NCBI RefSeq assembly: GCF_006346315.1
Contig: NZ_VDMR01000003.1
Coordinates: forward strand, 62,001 to 126,000
Length of the DNA stretch: 64,000 nt
Direction of reading: 5' to 3'
Origin: Nocardioides litoris
Lineage (GTDB): Bacteria > Actinomycetota > Actinomycetes > Propionibacteriales > Nocardioidaceae
The notes under the pieces were generated by a model. It made no database searches. It was not told the DNA's origin and saw only the letters and a list, made by a program, of their open reading frames with translations. Position 1 is the stretch's first letter. The number at the start of each line of letters is the position of its first letter. A program made the position numbers and the translations under genes. Below are positions 8,591 through 19,038 of the stretch, piece after piece.

Positions 8591-10030
8591 ATGGACCACC
8601 CGACCGTCGTCGTGCTGTTCGGCGCCACCGGCGACCTCGCCAAGCGCAAGCTGCTCCCCGGCCTGCTCCACCTCCACGAGGCCGAGCTGGTGCCCGAGAT
8701 GCGCATCATCGGCTCCTCGCTGGAGGACCTCGACCGCGAGGCGTTCGACGCGCTCGCCCGCGAGGCGTGCGAGGAGTTCGGCGAGGGCGACATCACCGAC
8801 GAGCGGTGGGCGCGCTTCAGCGAGCGGCTGCACTACCTGCCGACCTCGCAGGGTCCGCAGGCCCTGGCCGCGCTGGTCCGCGAGCTGGAGGACGAGCTCG
8901 GCCCGCGCGACGACGTACGCCGCCTGCACTACCTCAGCGTGCCGCCGAAGGCGGCCCTCGACGTGATCAAGGAGCTGCGCGAGGCCCGGCTCGTCGAGCG
9001 CAGCCGGGTGGTGATGGAGAAGCCGTTCGGCGTCGACCTGGCCAGCGCGCAGCGGCTCAACCACGAGGTCCACCAGGTCTTCAGCGAGGACCAGGTCTTC
9101 CGCATCGACCACTTCCTGGGCAAGGAGGCCGCCCAGAACATCCTCGCCTTCCGGTTCGCCAACGGCCTGTTCGAGCCCATCTGGAACCGCAACTTCATCG
9201 ACCACGTGCAGATCGACGTGCCCGAGACCCTCGGCCTGGAGACCCGCACCGCGTTCTACGAGGGCACCGGCGCCTACCGCGACATGGTCGTCACCCACCT
9301 GATGCAGGTGCTGGCGTTCATGGCGATGGAGCCCCCGACCCGCCTGGAGCCCGCGCCCATCGGCGAGGAGAAGCTCAAGGTCTTCCGCTCGATGCGGCCC
9401 ATCGAGCCCCACAACGTCGTCCGCGGCCAGTACGACGGCTACCGCGGCAAGCAGGGCGTGGCGGAGGACTCCGACACCGAGACCTTCATCGCCCTCAAGG
9501 TCGAGATCGACAACTGGCGGTGGGCCGGCGTGCCCTTCTACCTCCGTACGGGCAAGAAGCTGGCCGAGGGCGCGCGGATCATCTCCATCGCGTTCAAGGA
9601 GCCCCCGCTGTCGATGTTCCCGGCCGGCTCGCACGCCGGCACCGCGGGGCCCGACCACCTCACCTTCGACCTGGCCGACCAGTCGAAGATGTCGCTGTCG
9701 TTCTACGGCAAGCGCCCCGGCACGGGCATGCGCCTGGAGAAGCTCTCGATGCAGTTCGCGACCAGCGACACCGCGAGCACCGGGCTCGTCCTGGAGGCCT
9801 ACGAGCGGCTCATCCACGACGCCATGCGGGGCGACCGCACCCTGTTCACCTCCGCCGAGGGCATCGAGACGCTGTGGGAGAAGTCGCAGCAGCTGCTCGA
9901 CAACCCGCCCCCGGTGCGCACCTACCCGCAGGGCTCCTGGGGCCCCAACGCCATCCACCAGCTCATCGCGCCGCACGCCTGGCGGCTGCCGTTCGAGCGG
10001 GCCTGGCGCGACACCAACACCACGAGCTGA
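8591..10030 (+). CDS. zwf: Glucose-6-phosphate 1-dehydrogenase
   Basis: This 479-residue cytoplasmic enzyme oxidises glucose 6-phosphate with NADP, the entry step of the pentose phosphate pathway. The N-terminal coenzyme motif is VLFGATGDLAKRKLLPGL, and the active site signature RIDHFLGKE lies near residue 175. Further family motifs are MEKPFG and PFYLRTGKK. The ATG at 8591 begins directly at the Rossmann strand, and a much longer in-frame extension upstream is rejected as it is antisense to the dehydrogenase. No partner genes such as opcA, tal or tkt are adjacent, so it seems a stand-alone copy. Confidence 0.96.
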   Translation: MDHPTVVVLFGATGDLAKRKLLPGLLHLHEAELVPEMRIIGSSLEDLDREAFDALAREACEEFGEGDITDERWARFSERLHYLPTSQGPQALAALVRELEDELGPRDDVRRLHYLSVPPKAALDVIKELREARLVERSRVVMEKPFGVDLASAQRLNHEVHQVFSEDQVFRIDHFLGKEAAQNILAFRFANGLFEPIWNRNFIDHVQIDVPETLGLETRTAFYEGTGAYRDMVVTHLMQVLAFMAMEPPTRLEPAPIGEEKLKVFRSMRPIEPHNVVRGQYDGYRGKQGVAEDSDTETFIALKVEIDNWRWAGVPFYLRTGKKLAEGARIISIAFKEPPLSMFPAGSHAGTAGPDHLTFDLADQSKMSLSFYGKRPGTGMRLEKLSMQFATSDTASTGLVLEAYERLIHDAMRGDRTLFTSAEGIETLWEKSQQLLDNPPPVRTYPQGSWGPNAIHQLIAPHAWRLPFERAWRDTNTTS

Positions 10031-10047
10031 CGTCGTCGGGAGCCGCC

Positions 10048-10938
10048 TCAGGTCGCGGCGTAGGCGCGGGCCACGCGCTCGTCCTCGGCGGGGTCGCCCG
10101 TGGCGACGCTGAGCTCCAGGCCGCCGTGGTCGTCGGCGACGACGAGCAGCGTGCGGTCGCCGTCCCGGAGCGGGAGGAGGTAGGCGGGGGCGTCGCCGGA
10201 CAGCACCACCGGGTCGGTCCCCTCCTGCTGCACCATTGCCTCGACGTAGCCGTCGATGCGCCAGCGGCCGAGGTCGCTCGCGATGACCGGCCGACCGCCG
10301 TCCCGGGTCCCCAGGACGCACGCGCCGGGCACGACCGGGTCCGGGCGGACTGGCCGCTCCAGCAACGCCCGGACGCGGTCGACGTCCACCCGGGCGCACA
10401 CCGACGGCGTCGGGCGCACCTCGGTGGGTGCGACGTCGGTCCCCCGCACGACGGTCCACAGCACCTCGGCCAGGCGCGCCTCCTCGGCCCGCGTCGCGGC
10501 GGGCACGGAGAGCCGCCACGTGGCACCGTCGGCCGCCGCGACCGTGACCAGGTGCCGGGCCAGGCCGTCGCGCTGGTCGAACGCGACCGCGTCATCGGCC
10601 CCCACCAGGGTCACCGGCTGCGGTCGCTCCTCGTCGGCAGAGGCGATCGCCCACTCGTCGGCGACGACCTCGTCGTACGGCGTGGTGCTGGCCGACCACC
10701 GCACGCTGCCGCCACCGAAGCACGACCACCGCTCGGCCGACTCCTCGGTGGTGACGTCCCGCAGCTCGCGTCCGAGGGCCGCCGAGAGAGCGGAGGCCCC
10801 CACCCCTGCGCAGACGGGCGGCAGGGTCGGCGGCGCCGGCTCCGCCGCCGGCAGGGGCTGCACGGGTGTGTCCGAGCAGCCGGCGACGACCAGGGCGCAG
10901 ACCGCGGCGGCCGAGGCGGCAGCACGTGGTCGGGACAC
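10048..10938 (-). CDS. Putative secreted lipoprotein, function unknown
   Basis: The 296-residue product starts with a short basic stretch and a hydrophobic core ending in the lipobox LVVAGC (Cys ~21), so it should be lipidated and face the outside. The mature part has two similar halves, each with an L/V-C-A-x-V element (residues ~42 and ~182) followed by a second Cys, consistent with two copies of a DUF3558-like fold. No catalytic motif is seen. It converges with zwf (17-base gap) and lies downstream of the malic enzyme gene's end on the same strand. Confidence 0.75.
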   Translation of the reverse strand: MSRPRAAASAAAVCALVVAGCSDTPVQPLPAAEPAPPTLPPVCAGVGASALSAALGRELRDVTTEESAERWSCFGGGSVRWSASTTPYDEVVADEWAIASADEERPQPVTLVGADDAVAFDQRDGLARHLVTVAAADGATWRLSVPAATRAEEARLAEVLWTVVRGTDVAPTEVRPTPSVCARVDVDRVRALLERPVRPDPVVPGACVLGTRDGGRPVIASDLGRWRIDGYVEAMVQQEGTDPVVLSGDAPAYLLPLRDGDRTLLVVADDHGGLELSVATGDPAEDERVARAYAAT

Positions 10939-11007
10939 CTCTCCCTGCTGCCCCGAACGGGCCGCCCCAACCCCGGGCGCGCGCCGGGCCGGCTCCCTCC
11001 GGGCGAC

Positions 11008-12204
11008 TCAGGCGCGGGCGACGCCGTCGGCGCGCGCGGCCGCGGCCACGGCCGCCGCGACGGCGGGGCCGACGCGGGGGTCGAACGGCGAGGGGATGAC
11101 GTAGTCCTCGCGCAGGTCGTCGCCGACGAGGTCGGCCAGCGCGGTCGCGGCGGCGACCTTCATGCCCTCGGTGATCGCGGTGGCGCGGGCGTCGAAGGCC
11201 CCGCGGAAGATGCCGGGGAACGCCAGGACGTTGTTGATCTGGTTGGGGAAGTCGGACCGGCCGGTGGCCACGACCCGCGCGTAGCGGTGGGCGACCTCGG
11301 GGTGGACCTCGGGCGTCGGGTTGGCCATCGCGAAGATGATCGCGTCGGGCGCCATCCGGGCGACGTCCTCCTCGGGCACGGTGCCGCCGGAGACGCCGAG
11401 GTAGACGTCGGCGCCGTCGAGGGCCTCGGCGAGGGTGCCGGTGCGGCCGGTGCGGTCGGCGGTCAGCTCGGCCAGCGCCTTCTTGACCGGCGTCAGGTCG
11501 GCGCGACCGGAGTGCACGACCCCCTTGCGGTCGGTGACCGCGATGTCGCTGATGCCGGCCTCGAGCAGGATCTTGGCGATCGCGACGCCCGCGGCGCCGG
11601 CACCGGAGATGACGACCCGCGTGGTGCCGGGGTCGCGGCCGGTGAGCTTGAGGGCGTTCTCGAGCGCGGCCAGCGAGACCACGGCGGTGCCGTGCTGGTC
11701 GTCGTGGAAGACCGGGATGTCGAGCCGCTCCTTGAGCCGGTCTTCGATCTCGAAGCAACGCGGGGCGCTGATGTCCTCGAGGTTGATGCCGCCGAAGCTC
11801 GGGGCGAGGCGCACCACCGTCTCGATGATCTCCTCGGTGTCGGTCGTGTCGAGGCAGATCGGCACGCCGTCGACGCCGCCGAACTGCTTGAACAGCACGG
11901 CCTTGCCCTCCATCACCGGCATGGCCGCCGACGGCCCGATGTCGCCGAGGCCGAGCACCGCGGTGCCGTCGGTCACGACGGCGACCACGTTGGGCACCCA
12001 CGTGTAGTGCTGGGTCATGCCCGGGTCGGCCGCGATGGCCTCGCAGACCAGCGCCACGCCCGGCGTGTAGGCCAGGGAGAGCTCCTCCTTGCCGGTCAGC
12101 GGGACCGTCGAGACGGTCTGCATCTTCCCGCCGGCGTGCAGGTCGAAGACGGGGTCACCGGCGTGCGGGTGCTCGTGCTCAGCCACGGTCGGCGATACTT
12201 CCAC
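11008..12204 (-). CDS. NAD(P)-dependent malic enzyme
   Basis: At 398 residues this is a short bacterial malic enzyme, converting malate to pyruvate and CO2. The family motifs are clear: SLAYTPGVA near residue 44, the metal and substrate region VFHDDQHGTA near 165, and the nucleotide fold VISGAGAAGVAIAKIL. A C-terminal phosphotransacetylase domain is absent, as expected for this length. The longest start is a GTG at 12204; another GTG at 12186 also keeps all motifs and may be the real start. NAD versus NADP preference cannot be read reliably. Confidence 0.92.
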   Translation of the reverse strand: MEVSPTVAEHEHPHAGDPVFDLHAGGKMQTVSTVPLTGKEELSLAYTPGVALVCEAIAADPGMTQHYTWVPNVVAVVTDGTAVLGLGDIGPSAAMPVMEGKAVLFKQFGGVDGVPICLDTTDTEEIIETVVRLAPSFGGINLEDISAPRCFEIEDRLKERLDIPVFHDDQHGTAVVSLAALENALKLTGRDPGTTRVVISGAGAAGVAIAKILLEAGISDIAVTDRKGVVHSGRADLTPVKKALAELTADRTGRTGTLAEALDGADVYLGVSGGTVPEEDVARMAPDAIIFAMANPTPEVHPEVAHRYARVVATGRSDFPNQINNVLAFPGIFRGAFDARATAITEGMKVAAATALADLVGDDLREDYVIPSPFDPRVGPAVAAAVAAAARADGVARA

Positions 12205-12222
12205 AGGCGTACCGGGCGGTAG

Positions 12223-14373
<2,151 letters not shown>

Positions 14374-14452
14374 GCGCCGCCGCACCCTTGCTCCGCGGCT
14401 GTCACCACCGAGTAGGGTCGCCTGCGTCGAGCCCGAGCGAAGGACCCGCCCC

Positions 14453-14881
14453 ATGCCTGTGACGTCCCACCCCGTCGACCAGCCTGCCGCCCCCGACGGC
14501 CGCGCCGACGTCGAGCTCCGGGTGCCCGCCGACAGCGCCTACGCCTCGGTCCTGCGCACCACGACCGCGGGCCTGGCCGCGCGCCTGGACTTCACCATCG
14601 ACGACATCGAGGACCTCCGCATCGCCGTCGCCGAGGCCAGCGCGTTGGTGCTCGAGCAGGCCGACACCGGCAGCGACCTCGTGGCGGCGTTCCGGCTCGC
14701 GCCCGGCGCCATCACCATCACGCTCGCGGTGACCGCCGCCGGCAACCCGGTGCCCGACCTCGACAGCTTCGCCTGGCAGGTGCTCACCACGCTGGCCGAC
14801 GACGCCGACATCGAGTCCTCCGGCGGCACGTTCGCCGTGACGATGACGATGACCTCCACCGCCGCCCAGCCCGGCAGCTGA
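14453..14881 (+). CDS. Anti-sigma factor, RsbW/UsfX-like ATPase fold
   Basis: The 142-residue protein has the compact HATPase_c fold of RsbW-type anti-sigma kinases: VPADSAYASVLRTTTAGLAARLDF, then IDDIEDLRIAVAEASALVLEQA, and a C-terminal GTFAVTMTM strand. The Asn normally found in the ATP-binding N-box is replaced (AVAEASALVLEQ), which is also seen in actinobacterial SigF antagonists, and kinase activity may be weak. It ends two bases before the SigF-type sigma gene. It therefore very likely binds that sigma factor and releases it under stress. No anti-anti-sigma gene is adjacent; the STAS gene at 47.5 kb is a candidate partner. Confidence 0.85.
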   Translation: MPVTSHPVDQPAAPDGRADVELRVPADSAYASVLRTTTAGLAARLDFTIDDIEDLRIAVAEASALVLEQADTGSDLVAAFRLAPGAITITLAVTAAGNPVPDLDSFAWQVLTTLADDADIESSGGTFAVTMTMTSTAAQPGS

Positions 14882-14883
14882 GC

Positions 14884-15693
14884 ATGGCGTCGGACCAGCA
14901 GCCGGACGAGGCGCGGCTGACCCGTGTCGAGCTGACCCGCAAGCGCAGCGCCGAGCTGTTCGTCGAGCTGCGCGACGACCTCGGCTCCGAGGCCTCGCGC
15001 GCCCACGCCCGTGACTCCCTCGTGCACCTGCACCTGCCGCTGGTCGAGCACTGCGCCCGCCGCTTCCGCAACCGCGGCGAGCCGTTCGAGGACCTCGTGC
15101 AGGTCGGCACGATCGGCCTGATCAAGTCGATCGACCGCTTCGACACCGAGCGTGGCGTCGAGTTCTCGACGTACGCGACGCCCACGATCATCGGCGAGAT
15201 CAAGCGCTACTTCCGCGACAAGGGCTGGGCCATCCGGGTCCCGCGCCGGCTGCAGGAGCTGCGCATGCAGATCGGCTCTGCCACCGCCGAGCTCACCCAG
15301 AGCCTCGGCCGCTCCCCCACCCCCCGCGAGCTCGCCGAGGCCATCGGGTGCACGGTCGAGGAGATCGTCGAGGGCATCGAGTCGAGCAACGCCTACTCGA
15401 CCCTCTCCCTCGACGCCACCGACAGCTCCGAGGACGGCTCGACCAGCATGCTCGACGCCATCGGCGTCGACGACGAGGGCCTGGAGCACGTCGAGATCCG
15501 CGAGTCGATCAAGCCGCTGCTCGAGGCCCTGCCCGCGCGCGAGAAGAAGATCCTGCTGCTGCGGTTCTTCAAGAACATGACGCAGTCGCAGATCGCCGAG
15601 GAGATCGGCGTCTCCCAGATGCACGTGTCCCGGCTGCTCGCCCGCACGCTCGAGCAGCTGCGCACCTCGCTCGAGGCCCCCGACCCCAGCTGA
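14884..15693 (+). CDS. sigF: RNA polymerase sigma factor, SigB/SigF family
   Basis: This is a 269-residue group 3 sigma-70 factor. Region 2 is seen in FEDLVQVGTIGLIKSIDRFD and VEFSTYATPTIIGEIKRYFRDKGW, region 3 in RVPRRLQELR and region 4 in LLLRFFKNMTQSQIAEEIGVSQMHVSRLLARTLEQL. It directs RNA polymerase to general-stress promoters and has no ECF or group 1 extra regions. It sits two bases after its probable anti-sigma gene and converges on a small membrane-protein gene. Activity is presumably set by partner switching with the upstream antagonist. Confidence 0.94.
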   Translation: MASDQQPDEARLTRVELTRKRSAELFVELRDDLGSEASRAHARDSLVHLHLPLVEHCARRFRNRGEPFEDLVQVGTIGLIKSIDRFDTERGVEFSTYATPTIIGEIKRYFRDKGWAIRVPRRLQELRMQIGSATAELTQSLGRSPTPRELAEAIGCTVEEIVEGIESSNAYSTLSLDATDSSEDGSTSMLDAIGVDDEGLEHVEIRESIKPLLEALPAREKKILLLRFFKNMTQSQIAEEIGVSQMHVSRLLARTLEQLRTSLEAPDPS

Positions 15694-15724
15694 GTCTGTG
15701 GTCGCTCCGGCCTGCGCGCGGCGC

Positions 15725-16120
15725 CTAGGCCGCCGCGTCCCCCTCGTCCTCGCGTACGCCGAGCAGCGCGGCGACCGAGGCGGGGTGCAGCATCGCGGCG
15801 ATCGCGGCCAGGGCGGCCACCGCGAGCGGTGCGGCCAGGGCGGGGTTCTCGCGGGCGTTCCAGGCGATGCCCAGCTGGAGGAGCTGGGTCAGCAGCACCG
15901 GGCCGCGGACCCAGCCCTGCACGCGCAGCAGCGCCACCGTGGCGAACAGCAGCAGCGCGCCGTACGCGCCGAAGAAGACGGCCAGCGACAGGCCCACCTC
16001 GAGGTTGCCCGGGGCCACGTCGAGCAGGCCGAGGACGGCCAGCGCGACGAGCACGAGGCCCTGCAGGGCGACCAGCACGGCGGCGACGGTCAGCGGGGCG
16101 GGGCGGCGGACGTCGGTCAC
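15725..16120 (-). CDS. Small four-helix membrane protein, unknown function
   Basis: With the GTG start at 16120 the protein is 131 residues, with four hydrophobic segments and a short charged C-terminus. The much longer open frame upstream would run antisense through the whiB1 promoter and is rejected. No conserved motif is recognised. It converges with the SigF gene (31-base gap) and is divergent from whiB1. Confidence 0.7.
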   Translation of the reverse strand: MTDVRRPAPLTVAAVLVALQGLVLVALAVLGLLDVAPGNLEVGLSLAVFFGAYGALLLFATVALLRVQGWVRGPVLLTQLLQLGIAWNARENPALAAPLAVAALAAIAAMLHPASVAALLGVREDEGDAAA

Positions 16121-16232
16121 GACCCCGAGCCTACGGTCGGCGGCACTCGGGACCGCGAGCCCCTTGTGACTCAGCAGACCACCCGAAACACTTGAACGTT
16201 CCACCGATAGTTGCGAGAGTTGCGAGGCGCTC

Positions 16233-16246
16233 GTGAAGTCCTTCAC
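16233..16246. promoter_or_regulatory. CRP-type palindrome upstream of whiB1
   Basis: GTGA-AGTCCT-TCAC is a perfect inverted repeat of the CRP core (GTGA-N6-TCAC), extended to CGTGA...TCACA. It lies ~76 bases before the whiB1 ATG. whiB1 is a known target of the cAMP receptor protein in mycobacteria; control here is inferred from the motif and position. Confidence 0.6.
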
Positions 16247-16321
16247 ACACGAGGTTCCGCGCGCGCCCGCAGGCCTGAGCACCCCTGCCTGCACGTGTCT
16301 ACCCCAAAGGATCCACCTTCC

Positions 16322-16573
16322 ATGGATTGGCGTCACCGTTCCGCGTGCCTCGACGAGGACCCGGAGCTGTTCTTCCCCATCGGCAACACCGGCCCGGCCA
16401 TCCTCCAGATCGAGGAGGCCAAGCAGGTGTGCCGACGCTGCGACGTCCGCGAGCAGTGCCTCGCGTGGGCGCTGGAGGCGGGACAGGACCACGGGGTGTG
16501 GGGCGGGCTGAGCGAGGACGAGCGCCGCGCCCTCAAGCGCCGCAACGCCCGCGCTCGCGTGCGCACGGCCTGA
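16322..16573 (+). CDS. whiB1: WhiB1-type iron-sulfur transcriptional regulator
   Basis: The 83-residue protein has the four cluster cysteines (Cys9, Cys37, Cys40, Cys46; C-x27-C-x2-C-x5-C) and the GVWGGLSEDERRALKRR DNA-binding turn and basic tail of WhiB proteins. The start MDWRH and overall length match mycobacterial WhiB1, an NO-sensitive 4Fe-4S protein that binds the primary sigma factor. AAAGGA ten bases before the ATG is a fair ribosome binding site. The gene is followed convergently by a PdtaS-like kinase gene, the same arrangement as in Mycobacterium. Confidence 0.94.
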   Translation: MDWRHRSACLDEDPELFFPIGNTGPAILQIEEAKQVCRRCDVREQCLAWALEAGQDHGVWGGLSEDERRALKRRNARARVRTA

Positions 16574-16603
16574 GGCTGCGGCTGCGGACCTGACGGCAGG
16601 GAG

Positions 16604-18100
16604 CTAGGAGACCTCCGAGACCGCCACGACGACACGCGTGCCGCCCCCGGGCCGGTCCGCCACCGACAGGTGGCCGCCGAGCTCAGACTCAACCAGCGTG
16701 CGCACGATCGAGAGCCCGAGGTTGGTCGACCCGTCGAGGTCGAACCCGGCCGGCAGACCCCGGCCGTCGTCCTCGACCACGACCTCCAGCGGGCCGCCGG
16801 TCCGGTCGACCCGCACGACGATCTCGCCGGGCGCGTCCGGCGACCCCGGGGCCGTCCCCTCGCCGTAGCCGTGCTCGACGGCGTTCTGCAGCAGCTCCGT
16901 CAGCACCATGGCCAGCGCGTTGGCCGCGGCTGAGGACAGGACCCCGAAGTCGCCCTCGCGGCGCACCCGGACCCGTCCGGTCACGGCGCTCACCTCGGTC
17001 ACCATGACGCCGAGCCGGTCGGCGATCTCGTCGAAGGCCACCGTCTCCTCGACGGCCTGGCTGAGCGTCTCGTGCACGATCGCGATCGAGCCGACCCGCC
17101 GCACGGCCTCCTCGAGCGCCAGCGTCGCGGCCTCGTTGTCGACCCGGCGCGCCTGCAGCCGCAGGAGGGCGGCGACGGTCTGCAGGTTGTTCTTCACGCG
17201 GTGGTGGATCTCGCGGATCGTGGCGTCCTTGGTGACCAGCTCGCGGTCGCGGCGCCGGAGGTCGGTGACGTCACGGACCAGGATCAGGCCGCCGATGTGA
17301 CGCCCCTGGGCGCGCAGCGGCACCGAGCGCACGATCAGCGAGACCTCGTCGCCACCGTCGGTGCCGATCTCGACGTCGCGGTGTGCCCGGGCCCCGAGGA
17401 CCGCGCTCAGTGTCTCCTCGTCCGGACGGCGGCGCGGGGGCACGAGGTCGCGCACGACGTCGGCCAGCGCCTGCCCGGCCAGGTCCCCGGACCAGCCGAG
17501 CCGCCGGAAGACCGACTGGGCGTTGGGGCTGGCGTAGGAGACCCGCCCGTCGGCGTCGACGCGGACGAACCCGTCGCCCACCCGCGGCGAGTCGGCGTGG
17601 TCGCTGCGCTGGCCCGTGGCCGGGAAGTCGCCGGTCGCGATCATCTGGGTCAGGTCGGCCGCGGTCTGCAGGTAGGACAGCTCCAGCCGGCTCGGGGTCC
17701 GCACCCCCAGGAGGTTGGTGTGACGACCGATGACGCCGATCACCCGGCCCGCTCGGACCACCGGGATCGACTCCATCCGCACCGGCACCTCGTCGCGCCA
17801 CTCGGGGTCGCCCTCGCGCACCGTGCGGGCCTGGTCGTGGGCCGCGTCGAGCATCGGCCGCCGGCCGCGGGCGACGTGGGTGCCGACCACGTCGTCGACG
17901 TACGCCGTGGGGCCAGTCGTCGGACGCATCTGCGCCGCCGCCCAGAACCCGGCGCCGTCCCGGTCGGGCAGCCACAGCACGAGGTCGGCGAAGGAGAGGT
18001 CGGCGATGATCTGCCAGTCGGCCTGCAGCAGCTGCAGCCAGGCCACGTCGGCCGGGGCGAGCGCCGTGCGGGTGCGGACGATCTCGGCGAAGGACGGCAC
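16604..18100 (-). CDS. pdtaS: PdtaS-like sensor histidine kinase (HisKA_2 type)
   Basis: The 498-residue soluble kinase has an N-terminal GAF-like domain (~1-160), a PAS domain (~175-285) and a HisKA_2/HATPase C-terminus. The phosphoacceptor is in REIHHRVKNNLQTVAALLRLQARR near residue 305. The N-box is LTELLQNAVEHGYG, and the ATP lid is VEDDGRGLPAGF ... NLGLSIVRTLV. There are no membrane segments, so it senses a cytoplasmic signal. In mycobacteria PdtaS acts on the antiterminator PdtaR. PdtaR is not encoded here, as expected for an unlinked partner. The position next to whiB1 supports orthology. Confidence 0.92.
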   Translation of the reverse strand: MPSFAEIVRTRTALAPADVAWLQLLQADWQIIADLSFADLVLWLPDRDGAGFWAAAQMRPTTGPTAYVDDVVGTHVARGRRPMLDAAHDQARTVREGDPEWRDEVPVRMESIPVVRAGRVIGVIGRHTNLLGVRTPSRLELSYLQTAADLTQMIATGDFPATGQRSDHADSPRVGDGFVRVDADGRVSYASPNAQSVFRRLGWSGDLAGQALADVVRDLVPPRRRPDEETLSAVLGARAHRDVEIGTDGGDEVSLIVRSVPLRAQGRHIGGLILVRDVTDLRRRDRELVTKDATIREIHHRVKNNLQTVAALLRLQARRVDNEAATLALEEAVRRVGSIAIVHETLSQAVEETVAFDEIADRLGVMVTEVSAVTGRVRVRREGDFGVLSSAAANALAMVLTELLQNAVEHGYGEGTAPGSPDAPGEIVVRVDRTGGPLEVVVEDDGRGLPAGFDLDGSTNLGLSIVRTLVESELGGHLSVADRPGGGTRVVVAVSEVS

Positions 18101-18186
18101 GCAGCCGAGGATAGGACGGCCGGAACACTCCGGTTCGTCCCGCCCGAGTGGGTGTGTCCCGCCGACTTCTGCGAGGATGGGCGGCG

Positions 18187-19029
18187 ATGAAGCGCGCGTC
18201 TCGGGAGCCCCTCGTCGACTGGCAGCAGGTGCACGACAGCGACTTCCGCGTCCCCGCGGAGGTCGCGTTGAGCGACCTCACCGAAGAGCTGACGATCATG
18301 CTCGGCGACCCCGACCCGGGCCGCCGCGACGAGACCGCCTACCCCACGCTCGCCGCCTGGGTCTCCCGCGGCGTGTACGACGACCTGCTGCCCGGCCTGG
18401 GCGACGGCATGGTCGCCGGGCTGGCCAGCGGGCTGGGCGAGGTCGGCACCGACTCGGTCTTCCGGCGGTCGTTCTCCGCGCTGGTGCTGGCCGAGTGCAT
18501 CGCCCGCGACAACGCCCGGCCGCTGGTGCTCGGTGGCAAGGTGCTGCAGTGGGGTGACGCGCTGGCCACCTGGGTCCTGCGCGAGCAGGACCTGCGCGGC
18601 CACGTCGCCGGCAAGGGCTGGGCCCACGCGGTGGCCCACGGCGCCGACGCGCTCGCCGCCCTGGCCTCCTCCCCCCACCTGGCCCGCCCCGAGCTGACCG
18701 TCGTCCTCGACGTGGTCGCCGACCGCCTGCTGGCCCCCGTGGATGCCGTCTGGGCGCACGGCGAGGCCGACCGGCTGGTCGGCACCACGCTGGCGGTGCT
18801 GCGCCGCGGCCAGGTGCCGCTGACGGTGCTCGAGCCGTGGGTCAACCGCGTCGCCGCCGACGCCGGACCCTCGGTCGAGGCGCGCAGCGCCAACGCCCAG
18901 GCCTTCCTGCGCGGCCTCTACCTCCAGCTCGCCATCGGCAGCCGCCCGCCCTCGGTGCGGGCCGACCTGATGCTCGTGCTCGTCGGCGTCCTGCGGTCCA
19001 CCAACCCGGGGTTCCAGCACCCGCACTAG
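18187..19029 (+). CDS. DUF2785 family protein
   Basis: The 280-residue soluble protein shows the pattern of the DUF2785 family: RDETAYPTLAAWVSRGVYDD, then FRRSFSALVLAECIARD, and LREQDLRGHVAGKGWAHAVAHGADAL. The fold is probably an all-helical repeat. No enzymatic role is known. The ATG at 18187 was chosen over a longer start that would overlap the kinase promoter region. It is nine bases upstream of the TPP enzyme gene and probably co-transcribed with it. Confidence 0.82.
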   Translation: MKRASREPLVDWQQVHDSDFRVPAEVALSDLTEELTIMLGDPDPGRRDETAYPTLAAWVSRGVYDDLLPGLGDGMVAGLASGLGEVGTDSVFRRSFSALVLAECIARDNARPLVLGGKVLQWGDALATWVLREQDLRGHVAGKGWAHAVAHGADALAALASSPHLARPELTVVLDVVADRLLAPVDAVWAHGEADRLVGTTLAVLRRGQVPLTVLEPWVNRVAADAGPSVEARSANAQAFLRGLYLQLAIGSRPPSVRADLMLVLVGVLRSTNPGFQHPH

Positions 19030-19038
19030 CCTTCCCGC

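Noticed and set aside
7565-10519. Fusion of the alcohol dehydrogenase to a long upstream frame
   Set aside because: The upstream part is antisense to zwf; the ATG at 8533 starts the family's usual N-terminus.
8569-12222. A 1217-residue plus-strand frame over zwf and malic enzyme
   Set aside because: It runs out of frame through zwf and antisense to the lipoprotein and malic enzyme genes; no family pattern.
16121-16492. N-terminal extension of the small membrane protein to 255 residues
   Set aside because: The extra part is antisense to whiB1 and its promoter, and the GTG at 16120 gives a natural membrane-protein start.
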